Assembly: GCF_042431545.1 (NCBI RefSeq)
Contig: NZ_JBHLYX010000031.1
Source: Pseudoalteromonas xiamenensis
GTDB taxonomy: Bacteria > Pseudomonadota > Gammaproteobacteria > Enterobacterales > Alteromonadaceae
Length of the DNA: 64,000 nt
Reading direction: 5' to 3' (one strand)
Positions 18,001 to 25,147 of the stretch are shown here, piece after piece. Below the pieces are notes generated by a model. It was given only the letters and a program-made list of their open reading frames with translations. It ran no database searches and was not told the DNA's origin. Every line of letters begins with the position of its first letter. Within the stretch, counting starts at the first letter, position 1. The position numbers were made by a program, and so were the translations under genes.

Positions 18001-18799
18001 TTGGCAAACGGCGTGTGAACGAATTTGCAAAGGTGAAACTCGGGAAAATGAACTGAGTGTTAATTCGTCAATCGTCGGTGCATTACTCGTCGTGGTTGAT
18101 GATAACCCGCTGAACCTAAAAATTGCACAGAACATGCTGTCAATTCTAGGCGCATCCGTGGTGACATGCCAAGAACCGCTAGATGCGTTTGAGCTAATCA
18201 CACGACTCAAGCCGGATGCCGTTTTGATGGATATACATATGCCACATATTGATGGCTTCACATTGACAAAACAAATAAGAGAAGTCATTCCAAAAAATCA
18301 AATGCCAATTCTAGCGTTAACCGCAGACATCGAAATTCAGCAGACGAATCAAGCTGAGCAAGCTGGGATGAATGGCGTTGTAACGAAGCCTATCGACAAA
18401 GTGGGACTACTCAGAGCCATCGATAAATTGTTGTTAACCCATGAGCCTTTTTATGATGAAGCTTTTGCGTTATCTCAAATGATGGGGAATCGTAATTTAC
18501 TCGGTGTAATGCTTAAAAAGTTTGCTAAGCTTGTAGAAGAACAGAAACAAAGTTTATGTGAAACACAAGACATAAATCAGTTAGGGCAGATTGCTCATAG
18601 TATTAAAGGGACGGCTGCGGGGCTTGGTTTCAAGCGCTTGGCAGCGACCGCTAGAATTGTGGAGCAACAGGGAAAGTCAGAGACTCTTGAACACGAAAAC
18701 ATAACGAATTTGGTTAATGCACTCGTTCAAGTCCGTGAATTTATCTCAAAACATCGCGAGGAAAGTGATGAACAAGAGCGCCCAGATATTAGTCGTTGA
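15071..18799 (+). CDS. Hybrid sensor histidine kinase with PAS, HisKA, HATPase, REC and HPt domains
   Basis: The 1242-residue protein contains a complete internal phosphorelay. Two transmembrane segments (about residues 13-33 and 305-325) bound a periplasmic sensor of roughly 270 residues. A helical linker and two PAS domains (about 405-515 and 525-635) follow, then HisKA with His659 in NISHEIRTPLN, HATPase with ANAVKF and DTGIGI boxes, REC with Asp1054 in VLMDIHMP, and an HPt domain with His1176 in AHSIKGTAAGL. A poorly conserved stretch of about 100 residues lies before REC. AGGA stands six bases before the ATG; a TTG three bases earlier is also possible. The downstream response regulator overlaps its end. 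The stimulus is unknown. Confidence 0.93.
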   Translation: MHFTPLKHYKRAIIVAVLLPVVVAAILCLHLYQLKLERAYQSRVDAMLVVDNLIEAQLDRAKNVFDSIESTVSKPLSYAFKDSHFEAVSQFENYYYQSLNNDLGEVVGTGAFNAAPMSRQYWFSLYTLGPVFTSALSLSPNLEAIAYVNEQGMAFVKRRDKSSSELLTRLINHELRPDFSQGLIAGSHVVNINKHAYFALGKLRLSDESGYLLLIYDLTQLSHWMEQRSVVEGELRLYNQYNEQLASSWPSSDQPLVWPSTEANSGSWFGGIFLTRTKARPINVAYFEPESMFKSVIRYEQLLEFGFLSLFLLLTALGLFWLSLRLFIKPVEQFVSYLVSQDVAATDPNYSIPRAWLPWFRRIKRVVAQKQSLLTRISESNVELDQMLRMQTRALERSLEAKDRQTSLLNTMLDSVPDLIYFKNIDSSFLGCNRAFESFIGFSRNDLVGRTHDEVTDKYLELLDLEKDFLVHNEVKELKLTFAEKVFEVRLSPFYHEQKILGSMTVLRDITEIDNMLNALKQSESKFRAAIEFAANAVLLIAIDGTIIELNKAAKRFFSNQNPELGKPLSQLFMEKDYPRIADMFSELLQEHKKVLHVTVEQSAPYSHLQLSGSLVWDAAHQPQYFVLNVQNITALTNARLAAERATLAKSRFIANISHEIRTPLNAILGLSELIRARTQDAQTSDSASKIDHAAKQLLGMLNSILDFAKVESQKGRLIEEPFLLMDLVDTCKTLTEVQCQRKGLQFDYVVDREINPTLKGDPSKLKQVLLNLLSNAVKFTESGNVALKLKLVGQSQEHQRIEFSVEDTGIGIKAEEQEKLFDAFTQGDDSSARQYDGIGLGLAIVKHEVMLMGGEIELESSYKKGSRFFFSLNLEAPLKAPQQEIPLLSALEQQGPNYIAPWLMDMSSIETFLSQHHTLERLWLLLEHSPSTAELAWIQNLQEHGLAHVYATSAIAEEIRALGLDVQVIELPEQGFWQTACERICKGETRENELSVNSSIVGALLVVVDDNPLNLKIAQNMLSILGASVVTCQEPLDAFELITRLKPDAVLMDIHMPHIDGFTLTKQIREVIPKNQMPILALTADIEIQQTNQAEQAGMNGVVTKPIDKVGLLRAIDKLLLTHEPFYDEAFALSQMMGNRNLLGVMLKKFAKLVEEQKQSLCETQDINQLGQIAHSIKGTAAGLGFKRLAATARIVEQQGKSETLEHENITNLVNALVQVREFISKHREESDEQERPDISR

Positions 18800-19670
18800 T
18801 GACGATCCTCTCAATCGTTTGGTGTTGGAAAACACCCTAAATGATGACTACGACATTGTTGTGTGTGGCAGTTGTGAAGAGGCGCAGTCCGTACTAAGCA
18901 AAAAGAACGTGGATTTGATTCTACTTGATATCTTAATGGGCAATGGTAGCGGGTTTGAACTTTTAGAAAAATGCAAAACCTGTATTCACTCTTACAATAT
19001 CCCAATCATCATTGTATCGCAAAGTCATAGCTTTCAAGATGAGGCAAAAGCGCTCGAGCTTGGCGCCGTGGATTACGTTACAAAACCATATAGCCCTGCA
19101 ATTATCAAAGCGCGGGTAAAAATCCATCTTACGATTAAAAAGAAAAATGACTTACTCGGTCGTTTAGCCAATATTGATGGGTTGACTGAAATCCCAAATC
19201 GTCGAGCGCTTGAAGAAAACCTCAGTGTGCTTTGGCAGCAAGCGGTGCAATCGCAGCAAGCATTGGCATTTCTATTAATCAGTATCGATTACTTTAAATC
19301 GTACAATGACAAACATGGCTACGCTCAAGGTGATGGGTGTTTAGTCAAAGTCGCGAATCAATTAGAGCATACGGTAAATGAGTTTGGAGGCTTTGTCGCC
19401 CGATTTGATGGTGTGCGCTTTGCCGTTGTGTTAACTAAACAGAGTGAACCTCAACTAATGCAATGTACTTCGGCTCTTCATTTGGCCGTAGAACAGCTTG
19501 AAATCCCGCATCAAGCATCGCCAATCAGTGCATTTATTAGTTTGAGTATCGGTGGCGTGCTTTTGAAAGATCATTTTGGTGACAAGCCAAGTGATGTTTA
19601 TGAACTTGCAGATTCGGCTTTGTTGAAGGCAGGGCAAGTGCAAAGCAAATTTGAGTTGGTCGTACGGTAA
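18768..19670 (+). CDS. Response regulator with a degenerate GGDEF domain
   Basis: The 300-residue product has an N-terminal receiver domain with the acidic pair VVDDDP and the phospho-acceptor Asp54 in LLDILMG, then a GGDEF-type domain (about residues 140-295). The signature that should read GGDEF is DGVRF (in VARFDGVRFAVVL) and the first metal-site aspartate is Ser (LLISIDYFK), so cyclic-di-GMP synthesis is unlikely; LTEIPNRRA and the ND..GYAQGD box remain. It starts inside the kinase gene (32-base overlap) with GAGGAAA upstream, so it is the probable partner of that phosphorelay. It may act as a nucleotide or protein-binding effector. Confidence 0.9.
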   Translation: MNKSAQILVVDDDPLNRLVLENTLNDDYDIVVCGSCEEAQSVLSKKNVDLILLDILMGNGSGFELLEKCKTCIHSYNIPIIIVSQSHSFQDEAKALELGAVDYVTKPYSPAIIKARVKIHLTIKKKNDLLGRLANIDGLTEIPNRRALEENLSVLWQQAVQSQQALAFLLISIDYFKSYNDKHGYAQGDGCLVKVANQLEHTVNEFGGFVARFDGVRFAVVLTKQSEPQLMQCTSALHLAVEQLEIPHQASPISAFISLSIGGVLLKDHFGDKPSDVYELADSALLKAGQVQSKFELVVR

Positions 19671-19720
19671 AAGATGACTGTTTGAAGAGTGAAGATCGAA
19701 CCGTTTTAAGTATCACCTGA

Positions 19721-19760
19721 ATAAAGCGAGAGGCTCAAAGCATTGAGCCTCTCGCTTTAT
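19721..19760. terminator. Bidirectional terminator hairpin
   Basis: ATAAAGCGAGAGGCTCAA (19721-19738) and its perfect reverse complement (19743-19760) flank a four-base AGCA loop. It lies between the rightward response regulator and the leftward lipoprotein gene and can serve both. Confidence 0.85.
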
Positions 19761-19765
19761 GTGTT

Positions 19766-20140
19766 CTATAACAATTGTTTAAGCGCGGTTTCACCAAAAC
19801 CGGCTAACTTTCCATTTTTGAACAGTAATGGAGTACACTCGTCTTTGGTTACTTTTCCATCTGAATGCTTACTTTGCGTTGCAAAGTACAGAATTTGATA
19901 GACAACCTCATTTTTCTCAAGCGACTCAGAAAAATCGGGTGTACTGAACTGTGAAATGACTGAGTTGTATTCTGTTCCGAGCGCCAACTTTGCGATTTTA
20001 TCGCGATTGCTTCGTTGTGTATCTTGCCAATCTGATTTTTGATTGCTCCAACTGTGTTCTACTTCGCCATCAGATACCGCGACAACACAACCAGACAATA
20101 ATGGTAATGCGACCAATGCGCTCAAAAGTACTTTTTTCAT
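19766..20140 (-). CDS. DUF3192 family lipoprotein
   Basis: The 124-residue product has a lipoprotein signal peptide with the lipobox LLSGC at residues 14-18 (Cys18 as the probable lipidation site). The mature part resembles DUF3192, a small SmpA/OmlA-like family of gammaproteobacterial envelope proteins: LGTEYNSVISQFSTPDFSES recalls the start of the BLIP-like fold, and a C-terminal TPLLFKNGKLAGFGE completes it. Members are often near outer-membrane stress genes, but no function is proven. AAGGGATAA precedes the ATG. The gene is alone between a strong terminator and the 3' end of the dehydrogenase gene. Confidence 0.82.
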   Translation of the reverse strand: MKKVLLSALVALPLLSGCVVAVSDGEVEHSWSNQKSDWQDTQRSNRDKIAKLALGTEYNSVISQFSTPDFSESLEKNEVVYQILYFATQSKHSDGKVTKDECTPLLFKNGKLAGFGETALKQLL

Positions 20141-20298
20141 TTTTTATCCCTTTTTAGAATTCGTTTTGCTTTGTTGTTCTAACGCAAATTGTTTGCCAAT
20201 ATTTTATGTTTTTATTTATCAACGAGATATAGTTTTTATCGTTTTTCTATTAGCCAAATCAACAGAAAAGTTAGCGAAATATCTTAATTTTTTGGAAA

Positions 20299-21246
20299 TT
20301 AAACCACTCTATTACGTGGTTCATTATAATTATACGCCATGATGTTTTTAGCTATTTCATTCACTAACCGAGTTATCGACTCTTGGCTTGCCCAAGCGGT
20401 GTGAGGAGTCAGCAATAAATTAGAACCTTGATAGTGGCAAAGAGGGTTGTCCTGCTTAGCAGGCTCCTTACTCAAGACGTCCAGTGCGGCGCCTGCGATT
20501 TGTCCCGCTTCTAATGCTGACACCAATGCGGCTTCATCAACAATTCCTCCGCGGGCAGTGTTTACAATAAATGCAGAGTGTTTCATCAAGTTGAATTCGG
20601 GCGTTGATATCAAATTCTGAGTTTGACTATTGAGTGGGCAATGAATCGAAACTACATCAGCCATAACAAGCGCGTCGTTAAACGCGACTCGACCTTCGCG
20701 AACTGACGTTGCTGATTTTTGCTCTGCAATTATTACGTTTGCACCAAATGCTTGAGCAACACTTGCAACCGCTTGCCCTAAGCTACCATACCCGACAACC
20801 ACGAAAGTTTTATCTTGTAGTTCTGAAATCGGATAGTCCAATCGACAAAACATGTCACTTTGTTGCCAACGGCCAAGCTGGCAATCAGCGATGTAGCAAT
20901 GCATGTTTGTCATTAAATTGCCAAGTAATGTAAATGTGTGTTGAACGACGGATGGTGTTGAATAGCCTGCGACGTTACACACAGCGATGCCTAGCGATTT
21001 TGCCGCGGCTAAGTCGACATTGTTGGTTCCTGTTGCGGCAATACAAACCAGTTTAAGGTTGTTCGCAGCCTCAAGGATTTCTTTATCTAGTATAACTTTG
21101 TTTGTTATTACTACATCTACATCCCTAATACGTTCAGAGGTTTGCTCTGGTAGCGTCATTGGATAACACATGAGTTCTCCAAGTTGAGTTAACACCTCAA
21201 GCGAAGTATTCCCGAGCGTTTGAGTATCCAAAATTGCAATTTTCAT
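20299..21246 (-). CDS. D-2-hydroxyacid dehydrogenase, NAD-binding
   Basis: This 315-residue enzyme belongs to the D-isomer 2-hydroxyacid dehydrogenase family, with glycerate/hydroxypyruvate reductase (HprA) as the closest type I recognise. The Rossmann motif is VVVGYGSLGQAVA (about residue 149), the catalytic arginine lies in IVNTARGGIVDE (about 230), the glutamate in DVLSKEPA and the histidine in LTPHTAWAS (about 286). All three catalytic residues are therefore present. GGAAAACAG precedes the ATG. It diverges from the zntR-like gene and the promoter dyad there lies within 60 bases of its start, so cross-regulation is possible. The exact substrate is uncertain. Confidence 0.87.
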   Translation of the reverse strand: MKIAILDTQTLGNTSLEVLTQLGELMCYPMTLPEQTSERIRDVDVVITNKVILDKEILEAANNLKLVCIAATGTNNVDLAAAKSLGIAVCNVAGYSTPSVVQHTFTLLGNLMTNMHCYIADCQLGRWQQSDMFCRLDYPISELQDKTFVVVGYGSLGQAVASVAQAFGANVIIAEQKSATSVREGRVAFNDALVMADVVSIHCPLNSQTQNLISTPEFNLMKHSAFIVNTARGGIVDEAALVSALEAGQIAGAALDVLSKEPAKQDNPLCHYQGSNLLLTPHTAWASQESITRLVNEIAKNIMAYNYNEPRNRVV

Positions 21247-21275
21247 CTGTTTTCCAACAAAGTTGACTTAGAGGC

Positions 21276-21307
21276 TTGACCTTGGGGTGTACTCCAAGGT
21301 TTATACT
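21276..21307 (+). promoter_or_regulatory. MerR-type promoter and operator of the zntR-like gene
   Basis: TTGACC (21276-21281) and TATACT (21302-21307) are separated by 20 bases, the overlong spacer that MerR-family metal regulators correct by twisting DNA. Inside lies the dyad ACCTTGGGGT/ACTCCAAGGT (21279-21300), matching at nine of ten positions per arm. It sits 31 bases upstream of the regulator ATG, so the regulator and efflux permease are probably induced together by metal. Confidence 0.8.
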
Positions 21308-21337
21308 AAGCAATATGGTAAACAATCTGGAGTGGAC

Positions 21338-21751
21338 ATGAAAATAGGCGAACTGGCAAAACGTTTGAATATTTCAACGGACACGTTACGTTATTATGAA
21401 AACAATGGGTTGATTTCAGTAAGCGTGAGAACTGATTCAGGATACCGTGATTACACTGAAGCTCAAGAACAACAATTACGTTTTGTGCTGCGGGCAAAAG
21501 CAGTTGGATTTAGCTTGTCTGAAATAAAAGAATTACTAAAAATTCGAATTGATAAACAACAATATCAATGTGATGAAGTGAAAACGATTACGTTAGCTAA
21601 GCTAACGCTGGTTCAAGAGCGTATCCGCGAGCTGCAATGCTTTGAACGAAGCTTAACGGTGCTTGCCGAACGGTGCTGTGGAGGTGCTGAACCTGCCGAG
21701 CATTGCTCAATTTTAACGACGTTGGAGGAGTTAGATGGACATCATTCTTAA
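21338..21751 (+). CDS. ZntR-like MerR-family metal-responsive regulator
   Basis: The 137-residue protein has the MerR winged helix (MKIGELAKRLNISTDTLRYYE) and a dimerisation helix, then a metal-binding tail with CC-G-G-A-E-P-A-E-H-C near residues 114-125 plus Cys79 in YQCDEVK. This pattern of one Cys at the start of the dimer helix and CC...H..C near the end matches E. coli ZntR (Zn2+ binding). The ATG at 21338 was chosen because the family begins with MKIGELAK; an upstream frame from 21287 would start between -35 and -10. The end overlaps the permease start by 17 bases. Cadmium or lead specificity is possible. Confidence 0.88.
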   Translation: MKIGELAKRLNISTDTLRYYENNGLISVSVRTDSGYRDYTEAQEQQLRFVLRAKAVGFSLSEIKELLKIRIDKQQYQCDEVKTITLAKLTLVQERIRELQCFERSLTVLAERCCGGAEPAEHCSILTTLEELDGHHS

Positions 21752-23006
21752 TTTTTGGCATTTATTTGTCCTTTCGGCACCTTGGTTGTTGCTCGGCCTG
21801 TTTATAGCCGGTGTTATTCACGTTTTTATTCCAAAAGATTTTTTGGCAAAGCATTTAGGTAAAGAAGGTTTTTGGACAACCGTGAAAGCAGCTTTCATTG
21901 GTGCGCCCATGCCGCTTTGTTCATGCGGTGTCATCCCTGCGGCGATTGGACTTCGTCGCGCTGGTGGATCAAAAAGTGCGACGACGGCATTTTTAGTTTC
22001 GACACCTGAAACGGGTGTTGACTCAATTTCTGTTTCATATGCGCTGTTGGGACCATTTATGGCTGTAATTCGTCCAATAGCGGCAATTACAAGTGCAATT
22101 GTGGCAGGGATCTTGGTTGGAAAAGAGTCGCAATTAACGCCTACTGCAGATAAAGCGTCGATGAGTGACACTGCCGATGCTAGTAATAAAGATACATCAT
22201 GCTGCAGCACTAAAAAAAATACTTGTGCTACATCAGATGTTGATAAAGCAAGCGAGAGCGAAAGTGGTACTTCGTCTGAAGCGTTACAACCACACGTTAT
22301 GGCGAAGTCTAAATCGAGTTGTTGCAGTGCCAGCAAGGTAATAGAGGACGTGTCCCAAAGCAGTTGTTGCGCAAGTGGTAAAGAAAAAGTGAGTCCAGCA
22401 AAGAGCAGCGAAGGTAGCTGCTGTGGAACGAACGACCAAGCCGAACCTGACGCTTCGCTTAGTGCTAAGCTAAAGCAAGCCATACAATATAGCTCAGGTA
22501 AGCTCTTAAGCGACACGATGACTTGGTTGCTAGTAGGTCTATTTTTCGCGGCCTTAATTCAGACTTTCATTCCACCGGAGTTTCTCGGACAGTGGGGCAA
22601 TGGCATCTTAGCCATGGTCGTGGTGATTTTAATCAGCATCCCGATGTACATCTGTGCAACAGCTTCTACACCGATAGCTGCAGGGTTGTTGTTAGCAGGG
22701 GTATCACCAGGTGCTGTCCTTGTATTTATGCTTGCCGGACCGGCAACCAATGTGGCAACTATCGGAGTTGTTGCCAATGAACTCGGTAAACGAGCGGTGT
22801 TTGCGTATTTAATTGGCGTAATTGGTGTTGCCATTGGCTTTGGTTTTCTAACCGATTACCTCATTGCAGAGTTTGGATTTTCAGTCGTCCCTGTGAATGC
22901 AATGGAACATGAGGTGCTGCCGATGTGGTTAAGTGTCGGTTCTGCAATGCTATTGGCTGGTTTGATGGTCAGATTAATGGTACGGTGGCAAAAAAAGACC
23001 GCTTAG
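21735..23006 (+). CDS. SO_0444-type Cu/Zn efflux permease with Cys-rich loop
   Basis: The 423-residue protein is a DUF318-type permease with two four-helix halves. The N-terminal half has GAPMPLCSCGVIPAA (about residues 55-69) and the C-terminal half has IPMYICATASTPIAAG (about 297-312), each carrying the conserved Cys of the putative transport path. Between them a hydrophilic segment of about 110 residues bears four Cys-Cys pairs (residues about 156-230) in Ser-Cys-Cys repeats, plausible metal ligands. It overlaps the zntR-like gene by 17 bases, so metal export under that regulator is the natural reading. A hairpin at 23057-23086 ends the operon. Confidence 0.87.
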   Translation: MDIILNFWHLFVLSAPWLLLGLFIAGVIHVFIPKDFLAKHLGKEGFWTTVKAAFIGAPMPLCSCGVIPAAIGLRRAGGSKSATTAFLVSTPETGVDSISVSYALLGPFMAVIRPIAAITSAIVAGILVGKESQLTPTADKASMSDTADASNKDTSCCSTKKNTCATSDVDKASESESGTSSEALQPHVMAKSKSSCCSASKVIEDVSQSSCCASGKEKVSPAKSSEGSCCGTNDQAEPDASLSAKLKQAIQYSSGKLLSDTMTWLLVGLFFAALIQTFIPPEFLGQWGNGILAMVVVILISIPMYICATASTPIAAGLLLAGVSPGAVLVFMLAGPATNVATIGVVANELGKRAVFAYLIGVIGVAIGFGFLTDYLIAEFGFSVVPVNAMEHEVLPMWLSVGSAMLLAGLMVRLMVRWQKKTA

Positions 23007-23056
23007 TTTTTGATTTTGAACTAAAGTGGTCAGACTAGATAATCTTAGCCAGATTG

Positions 23057-23086
23057 AAAGCGGCGCGATAAAATAAGCGCCGCTTT
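23057..23086 (+). terminator. Terminator of the metal-efflux operon
   Basis: AAAGCGGCGC (23057-23066) and GCGCCGCTTT (23077-23086) form a perfect ten-base stem with a ten-base loop, followed by a short T-rich stretch. It lies 50 bases past the permease stop. Confidence 0.8.
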
Positions 23087-23117
23087 TCATTTAATAGAAT
23101 AAAAAAAGAGTAATTTA

Positions 23118-24218
23118 GTGGATAAATACGCAGACATCAGACCGTACAATGATGAAGAAGTTGCTCCAGCGCTTGCGCGCTTGTTGGCAGACAATGATTT
23201 TTTAGATGTCATTGCGAAATATACTTTACCCGCGTTTTTAGTGGCATGGCGTCCTGTTTCTCGTTTTTTAGTCAGGTGGAAGCTAAAAAATAAATGGGGA
23301 AATTATACAACAGTTGCACAAGTGCAAGCTGAAGTGGCCAAGTATTTGAGTTTACTGATTGATAAAACGACTCAGAAAGTGTCTTTTTCTGGTTTTGAAA
23401 ATCTGGACTCAAACAAACACTATTTGTTCATTTCAAATCACCGTGACATTGTGCTTGACCCTGCATTGCTTAATTGGGGGTTACATCGCCATGGAATGGA
23501 CACAGTACGTATCGCGATAGGCGACAATTTACTGCAAGTGCCGTACATCACGGAATTAATGCGTTTAAATAAAAGCTTTATCGTTAAACGCTCGGCAAAA
23601 GCACCGAAAGAAATGCTCCGAGCATTGAGTCAGCTTTCAGAATACATTTTTGATTCGCTGCAAAGTGGTCATTCAATTTGGATTGCGCAAAAAGAAGGCC
23701 GAGCGAAAGATGGGGTGGATTTCACCGATCCTGCACTTATAAAAATGCTGCAATTGCAAGGTCGCAAGCTCAAGCTCTCCTTTTCTGAATACATCAATCA
23801 ATTAAATATCGTACCGGTATCCATCTCCTACCAATACGAACCTTGCGCAATTGCCAAAGCAAGAGAGCTTGTTCATAAAAAGCAATTTGGCAGTTATGTC
23901 AAAGCGAAAGGGGAAGATATAGCGAGTATTTTCGAAGGGTTTAGCGCCGACAAAGGAAATGTCCACGTCGCTTTTGGAAAACCTATCGAAACAGCCGTGG
24001 ATAATCCAGACGCTCTTGCGGACGAAATCGACGCGCAGATTTTGTCTCAATATCACTTACATTCAACGAATTATTTGGCCGCAGGTGATGAACAGCGTGT
24101 GAGCTCTAATGAGAAAGCAGACTTTCTGGCTCGTCTTGCTAAAGTGCCTGAAGAGCTTAAAGAGCAAGTTTTGGCGATGTACGCAGAACCTGTTAAACGC
24201 AAAGTTCACAAAGAGTAG
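23118..24218 (+). CDS. 1-acyl-sn-glycerol-3-phosphate acyltransferase family protein
   Basis: The 366-residue protein is a PlsC-type acyltransferase with extra N- and C-terminal regions. Block I reads NHRDIVLD (about residue 108), a variant with five rather than four residues between His and Asp, block III reads QKEGRAKDGVD (about 193) and block IV includes IVPVSISYQYEP (about 232). No transmembrane segment is evident, so it probably works at the inner face of the membrane on phospholipid or a related acyl acceptor. The start is a GTG at 23118; AAAGAG lies upstream and no ATG fits. It is a single gene between two terminators. Confidence 0.83.
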   Translation: MDKYADIRPYNDEEVAPALARLLADNDFLDVIAKYTLPAFLVAWRPVSRFLVRWKLKNKWGNYTTVAQVQAEVAKYLSLLIDKTTQKVSFSGFENLDSNKHYLFISNHRDIVLDPALLNWGLHRHGMDTVRIAIGDNLLQVPYITELMRLNKSFIVKRSAKAPKEMLRALSQLSEYIFDSLQSGHSIWIAQKEGRAKDGVDFTDPALIKMLQLQGRKLKLSFSEYINQLNIVPVSISYQYEPCAIAKARELVHKKQFGSYVKAKGEDIASIFEGFSADKGNVHVAFGKPIETAVDNPDALADEIDAQILSQYHLHSTNYLAAGDEQRVSSNEKADFLARLAKVPEELKEQVLAMYAEPVKRKVHKE

Positions 24219-24235
24219 ATGAATTCGTTCTTCTA

Positions 24236-24269
24236 TTAAAAAGGCTCTCGATGAGCCTTTTTATTTTTA
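24236..24269 (+). terminator. Terminator after the acyltransferase gene
   Basis: AAAAAGGCTC and GAGCCTTTTT pair around TCGAT and are followed by ATTTTT. It lies some 20 bases beyond the acyltransferase stop and may also serve the leftward small gene at 24293. Confidence 0.85.
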
Positions 24270-24292
24270 CGCACGATAATCTGCCTCAGTTC

Positions 24293-24472
24293 TTATACCG
24301 ACGCATTGGTTACATGCATCATCAAAATTAAGAACCCGAGTACGAAAGTAGAAAAGATAAGGATGTAAACAAAGCCCTTTCTTCCTTTTTGGATTGGCAC
24401 TCCGTAATGTCTCAAAAATAGATACCAAATCACGCAAAGTATGATTGGCATCAAGAATAAAAGTCTGAACAT
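24293..24472 (-). CDS. Small two-helix membrane protein, function unknown
   Basis: A 59-residue frame with the Shine-Dalgarno AGGATAA placed seven bases before its ATG. It encodes two hydrophobic segments (residues 3-20 and 34-52) joined by a basic loop RHYGVPIQKGRKG, the layout of a small inner-membrane hairpin protein with the loop probably cytoplasmic. An overlapping longer frame on the same strand (24267-24491) encodes a composition unlike a protein and is rejected. The gene ends close to the acyltransferase terminator. I do not recognise the family; small proteins of this kind are common in Alteromonadales. Confidence 0.65.
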   Translation of the reverse strand: MFRLLFLMPIILCVIWYLFLRHYGVPIQKGRKGFVYILIFSTFVLGFLILMMHVTNASV

Positions 24473-24848
24473 TTTTTATCCTACCTCGCAAAAGCTAGTC
24501 CTTACTATGGCATAATCTTGTGATTTTTAAAGAGAAAATAAATTATTTCAAATACTGGTACATTACATAGAATATTTGTTAAAGTATTGAGTCGATTCAA
24601 TGTAAATCAGAACGAAAGTTAAGTTGGTTATCGAACTATTTACATTTAGAACAGAAATAATGCGGATAAAATAGAGAAATTAAAAATCTTTGTGCAACAT
24701 CCACATAATAGTCTATACCTAAATTGGGTCTAAGCATTGAAGTATTCATTTGCTGTCAATGTGGCTCTGGTATACATTACGGGATGAATGAAACGGGCAT
24801 ATTTCATTCAGACTTTACTAACCAATCATCTAGTAGGAGATGAATTTT
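24473..24848. other. Gene-free AT-rich region between divergent small genes
   Basis: The stretch carries the promoters of the small membrane protein (leftward) and the XRE gene (rightward). For the XRE gene an extended -10 TGGTATACA (24768-24776) with a TTGCTG 15 bases before it is the best candidate, followed by the inverted repeat at 24785-24810. Nothing else was recognised. Confidence 0.5.
24785..24810 (+). promoter_or_regulatory. Inverted repeat in the leader of the XRE gene
   Basis: TGAATGAAA (24785-24793) and TTTCATTCA (24802-24810) are perfect inverted copies with an eight-base spacer. They lie just downstream of a likely -10 and 39 bases before the XRE start, so the element could be an autorepressor operator or a leader hairpin. 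Confidence 0.45.
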
Positions 24849-25091
24849 ATGATGGGTAAAACGGTTTCTTCAGAAGAAAACGGTAAATTGACCAAGTGGT
24901 TGAAGACTAAACGTCAAGAGAAAGGCCATACAATGCGTAGCCTTGCTCAAGTACTTGGTACACCACACTCATTCATTGGTAAAATCGAAAACCAAGAACG
25001 TCGTTTAGACGTCATTGAGTTTCTACGTTACTGTGAAGCACTAGAAGTAGACCCATATGAAGGTCTAAACCTATTAAAAGACGAAGCTTAA
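24849..25091 (+). CDS. Small XRE-family helix-turn-helix protein
   Basis: The 80-residue protein is almost entirely a helix-turn-helix domain: LKTKRQEKGHTMRSLAQVLG, PHSFIGKIENQERRLDVIEF and a short acidic tail. The Shine-Dalgarno AGGAG (24835-24839) is nine bases from the ATG at 24849 but overlaps nearly the ATG at 24840, so 24849 is preferred; 24852 is also possible. An inverted repeat upstream suggests autoregulation. The terminator overlaps its own stop codon. The target genes are unknown and no toxin-like partner lies beside it. Confidence 0.82.
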   Translation: MMGKTVSSEENGKLTKWLKTKRQEKGHTMRSLAQVLGTPHSFIGKIENQERRLDVIEFLRYCEALEVDPYEGLNLLKDEA

Positions 25092-25101
25092 TCGTCTTTT
25101 A
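25075..25101 (+). terminator. Terminator overlapping the XRE stop codon
   Basis: TAAAAGACGA and TCGTCTTTTA form a perfect ten-base stem around AGCTTAA, which contains the TAA stop. The 3' arm supplies a TTTT run. The same sequence could also work for the leftward ampG operon. Confidence 0.7.
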
Positions 25102-25147
25102 GTTTCAGGGTAGTGACGTAGGTGCAAGGAGGCACTGATACCCACCT

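Noticed and set aside
21818..22516. Antisense 232-codon frame over the metal-efflux permease
   Set aside because: It lies wholly opposite a well supported gene, has no ribosome site, and its length follows from the codon use of the permease.
24267..24491. Longer leftward frame overlapping the 59-residue membrane protein
   Set aside because: It lacks a ribosome site and hydrophobic periodicity, while the alternative frame has both.
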